7,704 nt of DNA from JASFTV01 sp050050615. GTDB taxonomy: Bacteria; Desulfobacterota; DSM-4660; Desulfatiglandales; HGW-15. The stretch is from contig JASFTV010000157.1 in assembly GCA_050050615.1 (NCBI GenBank), positions 1 to 7,704 on the forward strand, read 5' to 3'. A program made the translations under genes and the position numbers. This document shows, in pieces, positions 1 to 6,451 of the stretch; positions within the stretch are counted from its first letter, which is position 1; each line of letters begins with the position of its first letter. A model generated the notes under the pieces. It was not told the DNA's origin and made no database searches. It saw only the letters and a program-made list of their open reading frames with translations.

Positions 1-443
1 GCTGAAGTCCGGCTACGCATAAGCATACCAGAGGCTCGATGGAGCGCATAGCCTGATTTTGGTTATCTGATCTGAAAGTGAAACCGGTTTGAATTTTGGG
101 CAGGTAATTTCTTCGGTTACCCAGAAGCTCAAGGCTATACTCTCAGGAATATTCCCCAGAGGGTATGGCATATTCCCGCGACTGCTTACTTGCCCCTTAA
201 TTTCCTAAGCTTCATGGTGCGTTTTTTCTGTTTTTGGCGGCTAGCTAAGGGCTGTTTCCAAAATTGAGATATTTTGGCTAGCCTCCACCGCTACCCAGCT
301 TCTTAGTTTGATTTTTCGATGTGAATTTCTACGGCAATCAATGGCCCATAGCATGAATTGAATCACTCTCTTTTTCGAGGAAAAATACCCTGGATTCTGC
401 AGAGAAATATGATCTAATACCTAAGACAGCGGTTGAAAAAGCT
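1..443. other. Region without a supportable gene
   Basis: I see no reading frame here that resembles a protein, and no tRNA or rRNA. The region lies downstream of the leftward acyl-CoA dehydrogenase gene, so it should hold that gene's transcript end, but no GC-rich stem followed by a T tract is visible on the minus strand. The nearest candidate is a weak A/T hairpin at 371-385 (TTTTTC, 3-base loop, GAAAAA). A perfect 10-bp palindrome GGAATATTCC lies at 146-155, with a related ATATTCCC at 170-177. The first 22 bases contain a short open frame ending LKSGYA-stop that could be the tail of a gene outside the window, but this cannot be judged. Confidence 0.6.
239..283. repeat. Nested inverted repeat / stem-loop
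   Basis: CCAAAAT at 258-264 and ATTTTGG at 271-277 form a perfect 7-bp stem around a 6-base loop. Directly outside, GGCTAG at 239-244 and CTAGCC at 278-283 can pair as a second stem, leaving a 13-base bulge on the left side. Neither strand shows a T tract after the structure, so it is not a standard intrinsic terminator. It could be a transcript-end structure for the leftward gene, an mRNA processing site, or chance. Confidence 0.35.
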
Positions 444-2234
444 TTAACTAAAATAACGGCCATATCGAATCATGGCATCAGCGATCTCCCTCCTCACGCT
501 CACCACGTCTATGGGTGGGGAAACCATCAGTCCTCTAATCGTTGCAAGATGTTTCCTCAGCGATTCTCCATTCTCAATAGCCTCTAGGGCTTGTCTGGCG
601 AGGTAGTCTATTTTTTCGAGCCCATCGTGATAAATCACCTTCGTCATTGCCACCGGGATTCTGGCTTTCTCGGAGTTCTTACCGTTTAGAATCTTCTGAC
701 TTCTTAAGAGAGCGCTCTCGGTGGCATATATTTCAATCACCATATCGCTCAGGATCCCAACAAGCTCCTGCTCCTCCCTGAGGTTTTTGCCATGTTTTTG
801 ATAAGCCATACCAAAAACAAACAGAAAAACCTTCTTCACCACCTGGACTAAGTTTTCTTGGGCCTCTAAGCTCTCAGGAACATCAGAATCAATAGTTTTG
901 AGTTTTTCAATCACTTCGCAGACGCTCTGAAAGGCTCCCATCAAATCGAATGAGCCTTTGGTTAGCCTTTTGAGCAACGTGTTCACGATGACAATGCGAT
1001 TGATTTCATTGGTCCCTTCCCAAATCCGGTTTATTCGGGCATTTCGGTAGGCTAACTCCGGATGATTTCCGCGTATGTATCCATAACCCCCGAAGATCTG
1101 CACCTCTTCGTCCACCAAGTAGCTCTCGGCCTCTGATCCATAGATCTTATTGATGGAGCATTCAATCAGGTACTCTTCAAGTGCCTCCGCTGTGTTGGCG
1201 CCCGCATCATCCGATACCATGCGCAATCCTTCCAATCTGTCCTGAATTAACCCTGCCGTGCGATACATCATACTCTCGGCCGCAAAAAGACGTATGGCCA
1301 TTCGACCGATTTTTTCTTTTATCAGCCCAAATTCACAAATGGGCCTTCCGAACTGAACCCTTTGCTTGGCATATTTCACGGCTTCAAAGAAGGCCCTTTT
1401 GGCGCTCCCGATACAGACTGCTCCCACTTTATAGCGACCCATATTCAGGGCATTGAGGGCGACAACGTGCCCTCTTCCCACCTCACCCAAGACATTTTTC
1501 ACGGGTACCCCAACGTTGTCGAAGTGGTAAGCCCTGGTTGAGGTACCATGCATCCCCATCTTTTCCTCTTCTTCATCGACTGAAACGCCTTCCCAGTTTT
1601 GCTCCACAATAAATGCAGTGAAGAGTTCGCCATCTACTTTGGCATACGTGAAGATGACATCTGCGAAACCCGCGTTGGTGATGAACTGTTTATTTCCATT
1701 CAACACATAATGTTTTCCGTCTTCACTAAGCGTAGCTGTTGTCAACGGGTTTAGGGCATCAGAACCCGCTTGCGGTTCTGTCAAACCAAAGGCCCCCACA
1801 AATTCACCTGAAATCAGCTTGGGGAGATATCTCTTCTTCTGTTCTTCTGTTCCAAATAGGGCAAGGGGCAAGGTGCCGATACCTGTATGGTTTATTTCAG
1901 TTATCGTAAAAGAGCCTGCCCCATACCCGAACTTCTCCGACACAATGGCAGAGCTGATCTTGTCCAGTTCCATGCCTCCATATTTTTCCGGGAGATCTAT
2001 TCCCAGAAATCCCAGGTCTCCAGCCTTTGTCATGACCTCTCTTGATAATTCATTATTGAGCATTTCGATTTCTTCCCATCGGCTCGCGATTTCACCCTTT
2101 ATGAATTCGTCCACCGCATTGGCAATGTCTTTATGTTCCTTGCTAAAATCCTCAGGCGTGAAAACCTCCTGAAAAGACACATCCACTATCGGAAACATGC
2201 CGCCTGGAACCACGTTTCTATCAATTTTTCTCAT
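444..2234 (-). CDS. Acyl-CoA dehydrogenase, long form with C-terminal extension
   Basis: This FAD enzyme should oxidise acyl-CoA to trans-2-enoyl-CoA, the first oxidative step of beta-oxidation, and pass electrons to electron-transfer flavoprotein in the cytoplasm. Residues about 30-145 match the N-terminal helical domain. The middle domain has the FAD/substrate segment GAFGLTEPQAGSDA (148-161 region) and QFITNAG (183-189). RVQFGRP (292-298) and QIFGGYGYIRG (379-389) are typical of the C-terminal domain, and IWEGTNEINR (404-413) carries the expected catalytic base, Glu406. At 596 aa it is about 200 aa longer than short- and medium-chain enzymes. The extra helical tail (about 430-596) places it with VLCAD/ACAD9-like and Bacillus FadE-like proteins, which suggests longer-chain substrates (inference). 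The ATG start is supported by AAGGGGG on the minus strand (2243-2249), 8 bases upstream. It is divergent from the other genes and shows no lesion. Confidence 0.93.
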   Translation of the reverse strand: MRKIDRNVVPGGMFPIVDVSFQEVFTPEDFSKEHKDIANAVDEFIKGEIASRWEEIEMLNNELSREVMTKAGDLGFLGIDLPEKYGGMELDKISSAIVSEKFGYGAGSFTITEINHTGIGTLPLALFGTEEQKKRYLPKLISGEFVGAFGLTEPQAGSDALNPLTTATLSEDGKHYVLNGNKQFITNAGFADVIFTYAKVDGELFTAFIVEQNWEGVSVDEEEEKMGMHGTSTRAYHFDNVGVPVKNVLGEVGRGHVVALNALNMGRYKVGAVCIGSAKRAFFEAVKYAKQRVQFGRPICEFGLIKEKIGRMAIRLFAAESMMYRTAGLIQDRLEGLRMVSDDAGANTAEALEEYLIECSINKIYGSEAESYLVDEEVQIFGGYGYIRGNHPELAYRNARINRIWEGTNEINRIVIVNTLLKRLTKGSFDLMGAFQSVCEVIEKLKTIDSDVPESLEAQENLVQVVKKVFLFVFGMAYQKHGKNLREEQELVGILSDMVIEIYATESALLRSQKILNGKNSEKARIPVAMTKVIYHDGLEKIDYLARQALEAIENGESLRKHLATIRGLMVSPPIDVVSVRREIADAMIRYGRYFS

Positions 2235-2253
2235 AAGCTAAGCCCCCTTACTG

Positions 2254-2271
2254 AGTCTTAGTCTTAGTGGT
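2254..2271. repeat. Short tandem repeat in the dehydrogenase leader
   Basis: The sequence reads AGTCTT AGTCTT AGTGGT: two exact 6-bp copies and a diverged third. It lies 20 bp upstream of the dehydrogenase start codon, within its probable leader. It overlaps TGAGTCTTA (2252-2260), which resembles the palindrome at 2322-2330, so it may contribute extra regulator half-sites. It could equally be chance. Confidence 0.3.
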
Positions 2272-2314
2272 CGCACATCTCGCAGAGACTGTGAGAATGC
2301 CGCTCGAAAGCTCT

Positions 2315-2348
2315 TTTATATTGAGTCTCATTTTAATTTGCTTGTCAA
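2315..2348 (-). promoter_or_regulatory. Possible promoter of the acyl-CoA dehydrogenase gene
   Basis: On the minus strand a perfect -35 hexamer TTGACA (2343-2348) is followed by AATATA (2317-2322) or TATAAA (2315-2320). The gaps of 20 and 22 bases are longer than the 16-18 preferred by sigma70, so it is either weak, activator-dependent or not the real promoter. The palindrome TGAGTCTCA sits inside the spacer and -10 zone, so a repressor bound there would block it. Confidence 0.25.
2320..2332. promoter_or_regulatory. Imperfect palindrome, candidate operator
   Basis: ATTGAGTCTCATT is symmetric around a central T apart from one pair of positions, with core TGAG-T-CTCA at 2322-2330. It overlaps the candidate -10 element of the leftward dehydrogenase promoter. 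A close copy of one half, TGAGTCTTA, lies at 2252-2260, and GAGACT in inverted orientation lies at 2285-2290. Small palindromes in a divergent catabolic promoter are the usual TetR-family target, and a TetR regulator is encoded at the end of this cluster. The link between them is inference. Confidence 0.35.
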
Positions 2349-2430
2349 GATGTTTTTGATGCCCTGCTAAGTCGTTTTCACCTATGCTATATGAATTCTT
2401 ATACAAATACTTTTCTTTTAGAAAATCCCC

Positions 2431-2459
2431 TTGACATTTTAGTCCGCGTCTCTTATGAA
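2431..2459 (+). promoter_or_regulatory. Sigma70-type promoter of the thiolase-led operon
   Basis: A perfect -35 hexamer TTGACA (2431-2436) is separated by exactly 17 bases from TATGAA (2454-2459), a 4-of-6 match to the -10 consensus. Transcription would start near 2466, leaving a leader of about 90 bases before the thiolase. No other site in the divergent region fits as well. Inverted repeats overlap the -10 and initial transcribed region, so repression there is plausible. Confidence 0.6.
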
Positions 2460-2495
2460 TTCAATTTATTATGTTAGCATCATTGAATAATATTC
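2459..2495. promoter_or_regulatory. Inverted repeats over the operon start, candidate operator
   Basis: ATTCAAT (2459-2465) and ATTGAAT (2482-2488) are perfect 7-bp inverted arms 16 bases apart. The right arm overlaps a perfect 11-bp palindrome GAATA-A-TATTC (2485-2495). The left arm touches the -10 hexamer and the predicted transcription start, a classic position for a repressor. The region is A/T-rich, so some symmetry is expected by chance. Assignment to the TetR protein of this cluster is inference. Confidence 0.35.
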
Positions 2496-2555
2496 GTGAT
2501 TTGTCTAACAGGTATCTAAATTTGCTATAGAAAGGTTACGGAGGGGTAAGCAAAA

Positions 2556-3763
2556 ATTTATGATGATATAGTGATAGCTAGCGCTGTCCGAACGCCATTC
2601 GGTCGCTACTGTGGAGCATTAAGAGAATATGATTACTTTGAGCTGGTTGCGCTCCCCATGAAGGAGGTCTTGGCGCGAGTGAATGTTTCTGGAGATCAGG
2701 TGGATGAAGTTTATTGGGGTCTCGGAGACACGTCCGTCTGTAAAGACGTCTACACCCCTGTTGCAGCCCGCCAAACATTAATCAAGGCAGGGCTTCCTGC
2801 GGAGACCCCGTCAGTCGCTATCGATAAAGCTTGCGTGTCAGCCATGTCGGCTGTCCATTATGGTTGCCGCGCCATGGTTGCCGGCGAGATTCAGTGTGCA
2901 ATCGGGGGCGGCGCCACCTCTTTCAGCCAGGAGCCGCTGATTGTCAGGGGGTTCGATGGAAAGGCTTCCGTCTCGGTAACGTGACCATGGAGGATCCGCT
3001 TTTTGCCCTTGGTCACAAAGACTTCAACCCGGTCTCCGTTGATACGGATAACGTCGCTATTGAATACGGTATCTCCAGGGAGGAACAAGACGCGAATGGG
3101 CCTTGAGGAGTCACCAAAACTACGGACGCGCCTGGGAGGCGGGCAATCTCAAAGAGGAAATGATGCGTCTTGAGATCTCTCAAAAGAAAGGAGATTCAAT
3201 TGTACTAGACATTGATGAACAGTACCGCCCCAATTCTAGCCTTGAGAAGCTCGCCAAGCTTCCTGCTATTTACGGCTGCAAGGGCGTTACGGCGGGGAAC
3301 GCACCCGGATTGAATGATGGGGCTACGCCTATCCTTTTTATGACAAGAGCAAAAGCAGAGGATCTGGGCTTAGAGCCTTTGAGAAGTTGTGGTTATGTCT
3401 TCCATTGCGATCAGTCCCCATCGCATGCCTGAAGTCCCGGCATATGCCGCGATGAGAGCGCTCAACTCAGCGGACATAAGCCTAGATAGTATCAGCGTCA
3501 TGGAGATCAACGAGGCTTTCGCCGCCGTGCCCCTGGTCAGCACGCTATTATTAGCTGGTAAGGATACACAGAAGGCAAAAGCTGTCCGTGAGAAGACTAA
3601 CGTGAATGGGAGCGCTATTGCAGTCGGCCACCCAAACACAGCCAGTGGAGCCCGTCTCATAATGAATCTCATGTACGAGTTGCAGCGGCGAGGCGGGGGA
3701 TATGCCCTTGGTGCAATCTGCGGCGGTTTGGCTCAAGCCGATGCATGTATTATCAAGGTGTAG
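2556..3763 (+). pseudogene. Acetyl-CoA acyltransferase (thiolase), frameshifted
   Basis: A full-length thiolase should cleave 3-ketoacyl-CoA with CoA, the last step of beta-oxidation, but this copy cannot be read as one protein. Pieces lie in three frames: about 2556-2950 (ASAVRTPFGRY; nucleophile Cys in KACVSAM), about 2951-3094 (LGNVTMEDPLF, REEQD), 3097-3400 (WALRSHQNYGRAWEAG, TAGNAPGLNDGA) and 3401-3763 (EINEAFA, AVGHPNTASGAR, CGGLAQ). The lesions are one G lost in G5 at 2947-2951, a net +2 near 3091-3096 (apparently CG doubled) and one T gained at 3400-3401. The start is also damaged. The strong SD GGAGGGG (2540-2546) has no in-frame ATG after it: in frame there is ATT at 2556 and GTG at 2571, while ATG 2560 is out of frame and stops after three codons. 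Repairing the shifts gives about 401 aa, normal for the family, with all catalytic residues kept, so decay looks recent. Confidence 0.88.
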
Positions 3764-3789
3764 TCACTTTGGAAGAGGGGAGTCAGATC

Positions 3790-4569
3790 ATGGATGTCAA
3801 GTATGTCAATTCTAGGCAACAAGGCGGGATTGCGTGGATTCAGTTCAATCAGCCCGAAAAAGTCAATGCGGTAAATCCTGCTGTCTTAAAAGATCTCGAG
3901 AGAGTCCTCGTCCAATCTGAAAGTAATGACGACATCCGGGTAGTCGTTCTCACAGGCAATGAAAAGGCCTTCGTGGCTGGCGCTGATATCGAACATATGG
4001 CCAAATGTGACATCAAATCTGCATATGAATTGACGGACCTTACAATGCGAGTGCAAGAGAGACTGGCGGATCTGCCAAAACCCACCATCGCAGCCATATC
4101 CGGATATGCTCTCGGAGCAGGTTTTGAGATAGCCCGCTGCTGTGACTTCAGGTTTGCAGCAGATAATGCAGTTTTGGGATTACCTGAAATAACTCTAGCG
4201 ATCATACCTGGCGGAGGGGGAACACAGCGGCTTCCACGTCTAGTGTCGCTTGGAGCGGCTACAAGGCTTATTATGCTGGGTGAGAGGATCAACGCGGAAG
4301 AGGCTGAAAAGATAGGTCTGGTAGACAAAGTGGTTCCTTTTGAGCGCTTGAAGGACGAGGTAAAATCTTTAGCTTCCAAGTTGATGGAACGGCCCGCCTT
4401 GGCCCTGCGTGCGGCGAAGACAGCGATGCGTAAGGGGTTGAGTACCTCGCTTAAGGATGGTTTACAGATTGAACAGGATCTTTTTTGTATGCTCTTTGGT
4501 ACAGAGGATCAGAAAGAGGGAATGGCGGCATTTTTGGAAAAACGCAAACCCGGCTTCAAGGGAAGGTAG
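3790..4569 (+). CDS. Enoyl-CoA hydratase (crotonase family)
   Basis: It should add water to trans-2-enoyl-CoA to give 3-hydroxyacyl-CoA, the second step of beta-oxidation. The 259-aa product has the usual family length. AFVAGADIEHM (60-70) gives the first oxyanion-hole peptide and GYALGAGFEIA (105-115) the second. The two catalytic acids are present as Glu113 (in GFEIA) and Glu133 (in LPEITL), with the 20-residue spacing of the classic Glu144/Glu164 pair, so dehydrating hydratase chemistry is expected rather than an isomerase-only role. IPGGGGTQRLPR (139-150) follows as usual. I chose ATG 3790 because GAGGGGAG (3775-3782) lies 7 bases upstream and the protein then begins like its relatives. 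ATG 3745 would overlap the thiolase end and add 15 unrelated residues. It lies 26 bases after the thiolase stop and is intact. Confidence 0.92.
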   Translation: MDVKYVNSRQQGGIAWIQFNQPEKVNAVNPAVLKDLERVLVQSESNDDIRVVVLTGNEKAFVAGADIEHMAKCDIKSAYELTDLTMRVQERLADLPKPTIAAISGYALGAGFEIARCCDFRFAADNAVLGLPEITLAIIPGGGGTQRLPRLVSLGAATRLIMLGERINAEEAEKIGLVDKVVPFERLKDEVKSLASKLMERPALALRAAKTAMRKGLSTSLKDGLQIEQDLFCMLFGTEDQKEGMAAFLEKRKPGFKGR

Positions 4570-4581
4570 GAGGATCACACG

Positions 4582-4764
4582 ATGCTAGATATAAATAAAG
4601 TTGGTATCGCGGGTGTAGGGATGATGGTCGCTGGAATTGCATTACGCTTTGCCACATACTGTTAAAGTGAATGATTCATGCCAAGGCCCATTTCAAGGCA
4701 AAAGGTCAACGGCCATCACCTAGATCCAAAGACCGGTCAGGGCAGGTATCAATATGAAAAATGA
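4582..4764 (+). pseudogene. Relic of 3-hydroxyacyl-CoA dehydrogenase, internally deleted
   Basis: An NAD-dependent 3-hydroxyacyl-CoA dehydrogenase would perform the second oxidation of beta-oxidation; only its two ends remain. After SD AGGAGG (4568-4573), ATG 4582 opens INKVGIAGVGMMVAGIALRF, the Rossmann beta-alpha-beta start of the family (G-x-G-x-M-x-x-G-I-A), and stops at 4663-4665. In the next frame 4655-4678 continues as HTVKVNDS, the expected second strand, so roughly eight bases seem lost after 4654. Back in the first frame, 4684-4764 reads RPISRQKVNGHHLDPKTGQG and then RYQYEK-stop, which matches the family's C-terminal KTGxGFYxY end. About 60 of the usual 280-odd residues remain, implying an internal deletion of roughly 0.65-0.7 kb with its junction near 4676-4684. 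The helical and catalytic domains are gone, so it cannot be an active enzyme. Identification rests on two motifs at the correct ends and on the operon context. Confidence 0.8.
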
Positions 4765-4775
4765 TCTTCACCGGT

Positions 4776-4782
4776 AGGGAGG
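4776..4782 (+). promoter_or_regulatory. Ribosome binding site of the acyl-CoA ligase
   Basis: AGGGAGG lies 6 bases before ATG 4789 and fixes that start. It lies just beyond the stop of the hydroxyacyl-CoA dehydrogenase relic, so the ligase keeps its own translation signal despite the decay upstream. Confidence 0.7.
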
Positions 4783-4788
4783 AAAGCG

Positions 4789-6372
4789 ATGAATATACCA
4801 TTGACGCAAGTTCGTTTTTTGGAGAGAACGCTCAAACTTTTTGGCTCAAAGACAGCAGTGGTTTGTGAAAACCAGAAATGGACTTATGCTCAATATGGGG
4901 AACGCGTGGAGAGGCTCGCTAATGCGCTGGAGGACATGGGCGTACGGCACAATGAGCGGGTTGCCTATCTTGGATATAACTGTCACAGATTGCTTGAATG
5001 CTACTACGGAATTGTGAAAATGGGGGGGGTCCTGCTGCCATTGAATATCAGATTGGCTTCCCAAGACTTCGAATACATCATCCAGGATGCAGAGCCTCGG
5101 ATGGTTTTTGTGGATCCTGACTTTCTAAGTAAACTGGAACCCATTTTGAAGAATATTCCCTCGGTAAAGTACTTCTACCTTCTAGAATCCATGGAAAGTG
5201 CCCCTGACTGGACCCATGGAACGTATGATGATCTGCTGGAAAAATCCTCGCCCATACTAAGGCGCTCGCACGGTGATTATCCTTTTCACGAAGATGATAT
5301 GGCCGAGCTTTTTTACACGAGCGGCACTACAGGTCCACCCAAAGGGGTCGTGCTGACGCATCGCAATCTTTATCTGCACGCTCTTTCAGCGATGGCTACC
5401 TATCCAGTTCACGAGACGGACGTCCAACTTCACCTTATCCCCCTGTTCCATGTCAACGGATGGGGAACGCCTCACTATCTCACCGCTAAGGGTGGCACGC
5501 ACGTGATGATTAAGAAGTTTGATCCAGTTCGTGTACTTGAACTCATTCAGAAGGAAAAGGTTAACAAATTCTTTGTCATTCCGACCATGGTCAATGCTAT
5601 TATGGAAGTCCCCAACCTGGAATCTTACAATTTGTCTAGCTTGAAAGATGTGCTTATAGGGGGTGCCCCTCCACCAACGGGGATGTGCGCCAAAGCTGAG
5701 GAAGTTTTTGGGTGCATGGTGCACGGAGCATTTGGGATGAGCGAAACGTGCCCTCTCATCGCGTTTCCCGAACTTCCTAAGGATCTTGAAACCGAGACTT
5801 TTCGTCACCGTTCCCATGAGACTTGGGGGTTTCCCATGATAGGCGTCGAATTCAAGGTTGTCGATGATTCTGGAAATGAACTTCCCTGGGATGGGCAAAC
5901 AATTGGCGAACTTCTGGTTAGGGGCGACATGGTCATGAAAGGATACCTGAATAAGGAAGACTCGACCGATAAGGCCTTGAAGGGGGGGTGGTATCATACG
6001 GGAGATCTCGTTTCCATGGGCCCTGAGGGCTCCCTCTATATTCGTGACAGAAAGAAGGATATTATTATCAGCGGAGGTGAAAATATCTCATCTCTGGAAA
6101 TCGAACAGGTGCTATACTCGCATCCTGATATTTTGGAGTGTGCTGTCATTGGGAAACAGGATCCTAAGTGGGGAGAGATCCCCAAGGCGATTGTTGTTCT
6201 TAAGGGTGGGGCAAAATTAACTCCCCAAGAGGTCATTGATTTTACCCGGGAAAGGTTGGCACACTTCAAGGCTTTGCGAGAGGCCCAAATCGTGGATGAA
6301 ATGCCGCGTGGGGGTACGGGTAAGATATTGAAAAACGTACTCCGGAAAAAATATGGGCAGTTTGAGAAATAG
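4789..6372 (+). CDS. Acyl-CoA synthetase (AMP-forming fatty-acid CoA ligase)
   Basis: This ANL-superfamily enzyme should activate a carboxylic acid through an acyl-AMP intermediate to its CoA thioester, feeding the pathway encoded around it. The 527 residues show all main motifs in order: P-loop YTSGTTGPPKG (176-186), FGMSET (315-320, the A5 motif), WYHTGD (401-406, ATP-ribose Asp406), hinge region RDRKKDIIISGGENIS (419-434) and the C-terminal PRGGTGK (506-512), whose Lys512 is the expected adenylation lysine. Length and the motif set fit medium- or long-chain fatty-acyl-CoA ligases. The substrate cannot be read from motifs alone, and aryl or branched acids remain possible. It starts 24 bases after the end of the dehydrogenase relic and is followed by the regulator after 79 bases. 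No lesion is seen. Confidence 0.9.
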   Translation: MNIPLTQVRFLERTLKLFGSKTAVVCENQKWTYAQYGERVERLANALEDMGVRHNERVAYLGYNCHRLLECYYGIVKMGGVLLPLNIRLASQDFEYIIQDAEPRMVFVDPDFLSKLEPILKNIPSVKYFYLLESMESAPDWTHGTYDDLLEKSSPILRRSHGDYPFHEDDMAELFYTSGTTGPPKGVVLTHRNLYLHALSAMATYPVHETDVQLHLIPLFHVNGWGTPHYLTAKGGTHVMIKKFDPVRVLELIQKEKVNKFFVIPTMVNAIMEVPNLESYNLSSLKDVLIGGAPPPTGMCAKAEEVFGCMVHGAFGMSETCPLIAFPELPKDLETETFRHRSHETWGFPMIGVEFKVVDDSGNELPWDGQTIGELLVRGDMVMKGYLNKEDSTDKALKGGWYHTGDLVSMGPEGSLYIRDRKKDIIISGGENISSLEIEQVLYSHPDILECAVIGKQDPKWGEIPKAIVVLKGGAKLTPQEVIDFTRERLAHFKALREAQIVDEMPRGGTGKILKNVLRKKYGQFEK

Positions 6373-6379
6373 GGAAGTT

Positions 6380-6408
6380 TTGAAAGCCATGATCACAAGA
6401 CCATGATC
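6380..6408 (+). promoter_or_regulatory. Possible regulator promoter with direct repeat
   Basis: TTGAAA (6380-6385) and CATGAT (6402-6407) are 16 bases apart, a 5-of-6 and a 4-of-6 match to sigma70 hexamers. CCATGATC occurs twice, at 6387-6394 and 6401-6408, with a 14-bp period. One copy covers the -10 and the other lies in the spacer. A direct repeat here could be an autoregulatory site for the TetR protein encoded downstream. The evidence is short motifs only, and the gene may simply be co-transcribed with the ligase. Confidence 0.3.
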
Positions 6409-6451
6409 TCTCCAAGGTGGGAACGGCATTAAGCGGGAAAGAAGCCATTAA

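Noticed and set aside
2..22. Tail of an upstream gene ending LKSGYA
   Set aside because: Six codons at the window edge are too few to identify or distinguish from chance.
2940..3410. Programmed ribosomal frameshifting in the thiolase
   Set aside because: Three shifts of differing direction would be needed, with no slippery heptamer or downstream structure seen, and the start codon is also impaired. Decay or sequence error is simpler.
3389..3763. Thiolase C-terminal part read as its own small gene
   Set aside because: It has no ribosome binding site of its own, and it is the direct continuation of the thiolase after a one-base insertion; it is part of the pseudogene.
3745..3789. Earlier ATG start for the enoyl-CoA hydratase
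   Set aside because: It overlaps the thiolase stop, adds 15 residues unlike the family, and lacks a ribosome binding site, while ATG 3790 has a good one.
3849..4379. Open frame of 176 codons antisense to the enoyl-CoA hydratase
   Set aside because: It is fully inside a gene with intact catalytic motifs on the other strand, and its product is low-complexity and unlike any known protein.
5386..5997. Long open frame (203 codons) antisense to the acyl-CoA ligase
   Set aside because: The opposite strand encodes clear ligase motifs throughout. The antisense product resembles no family and has no ribosome binding site or operon context.
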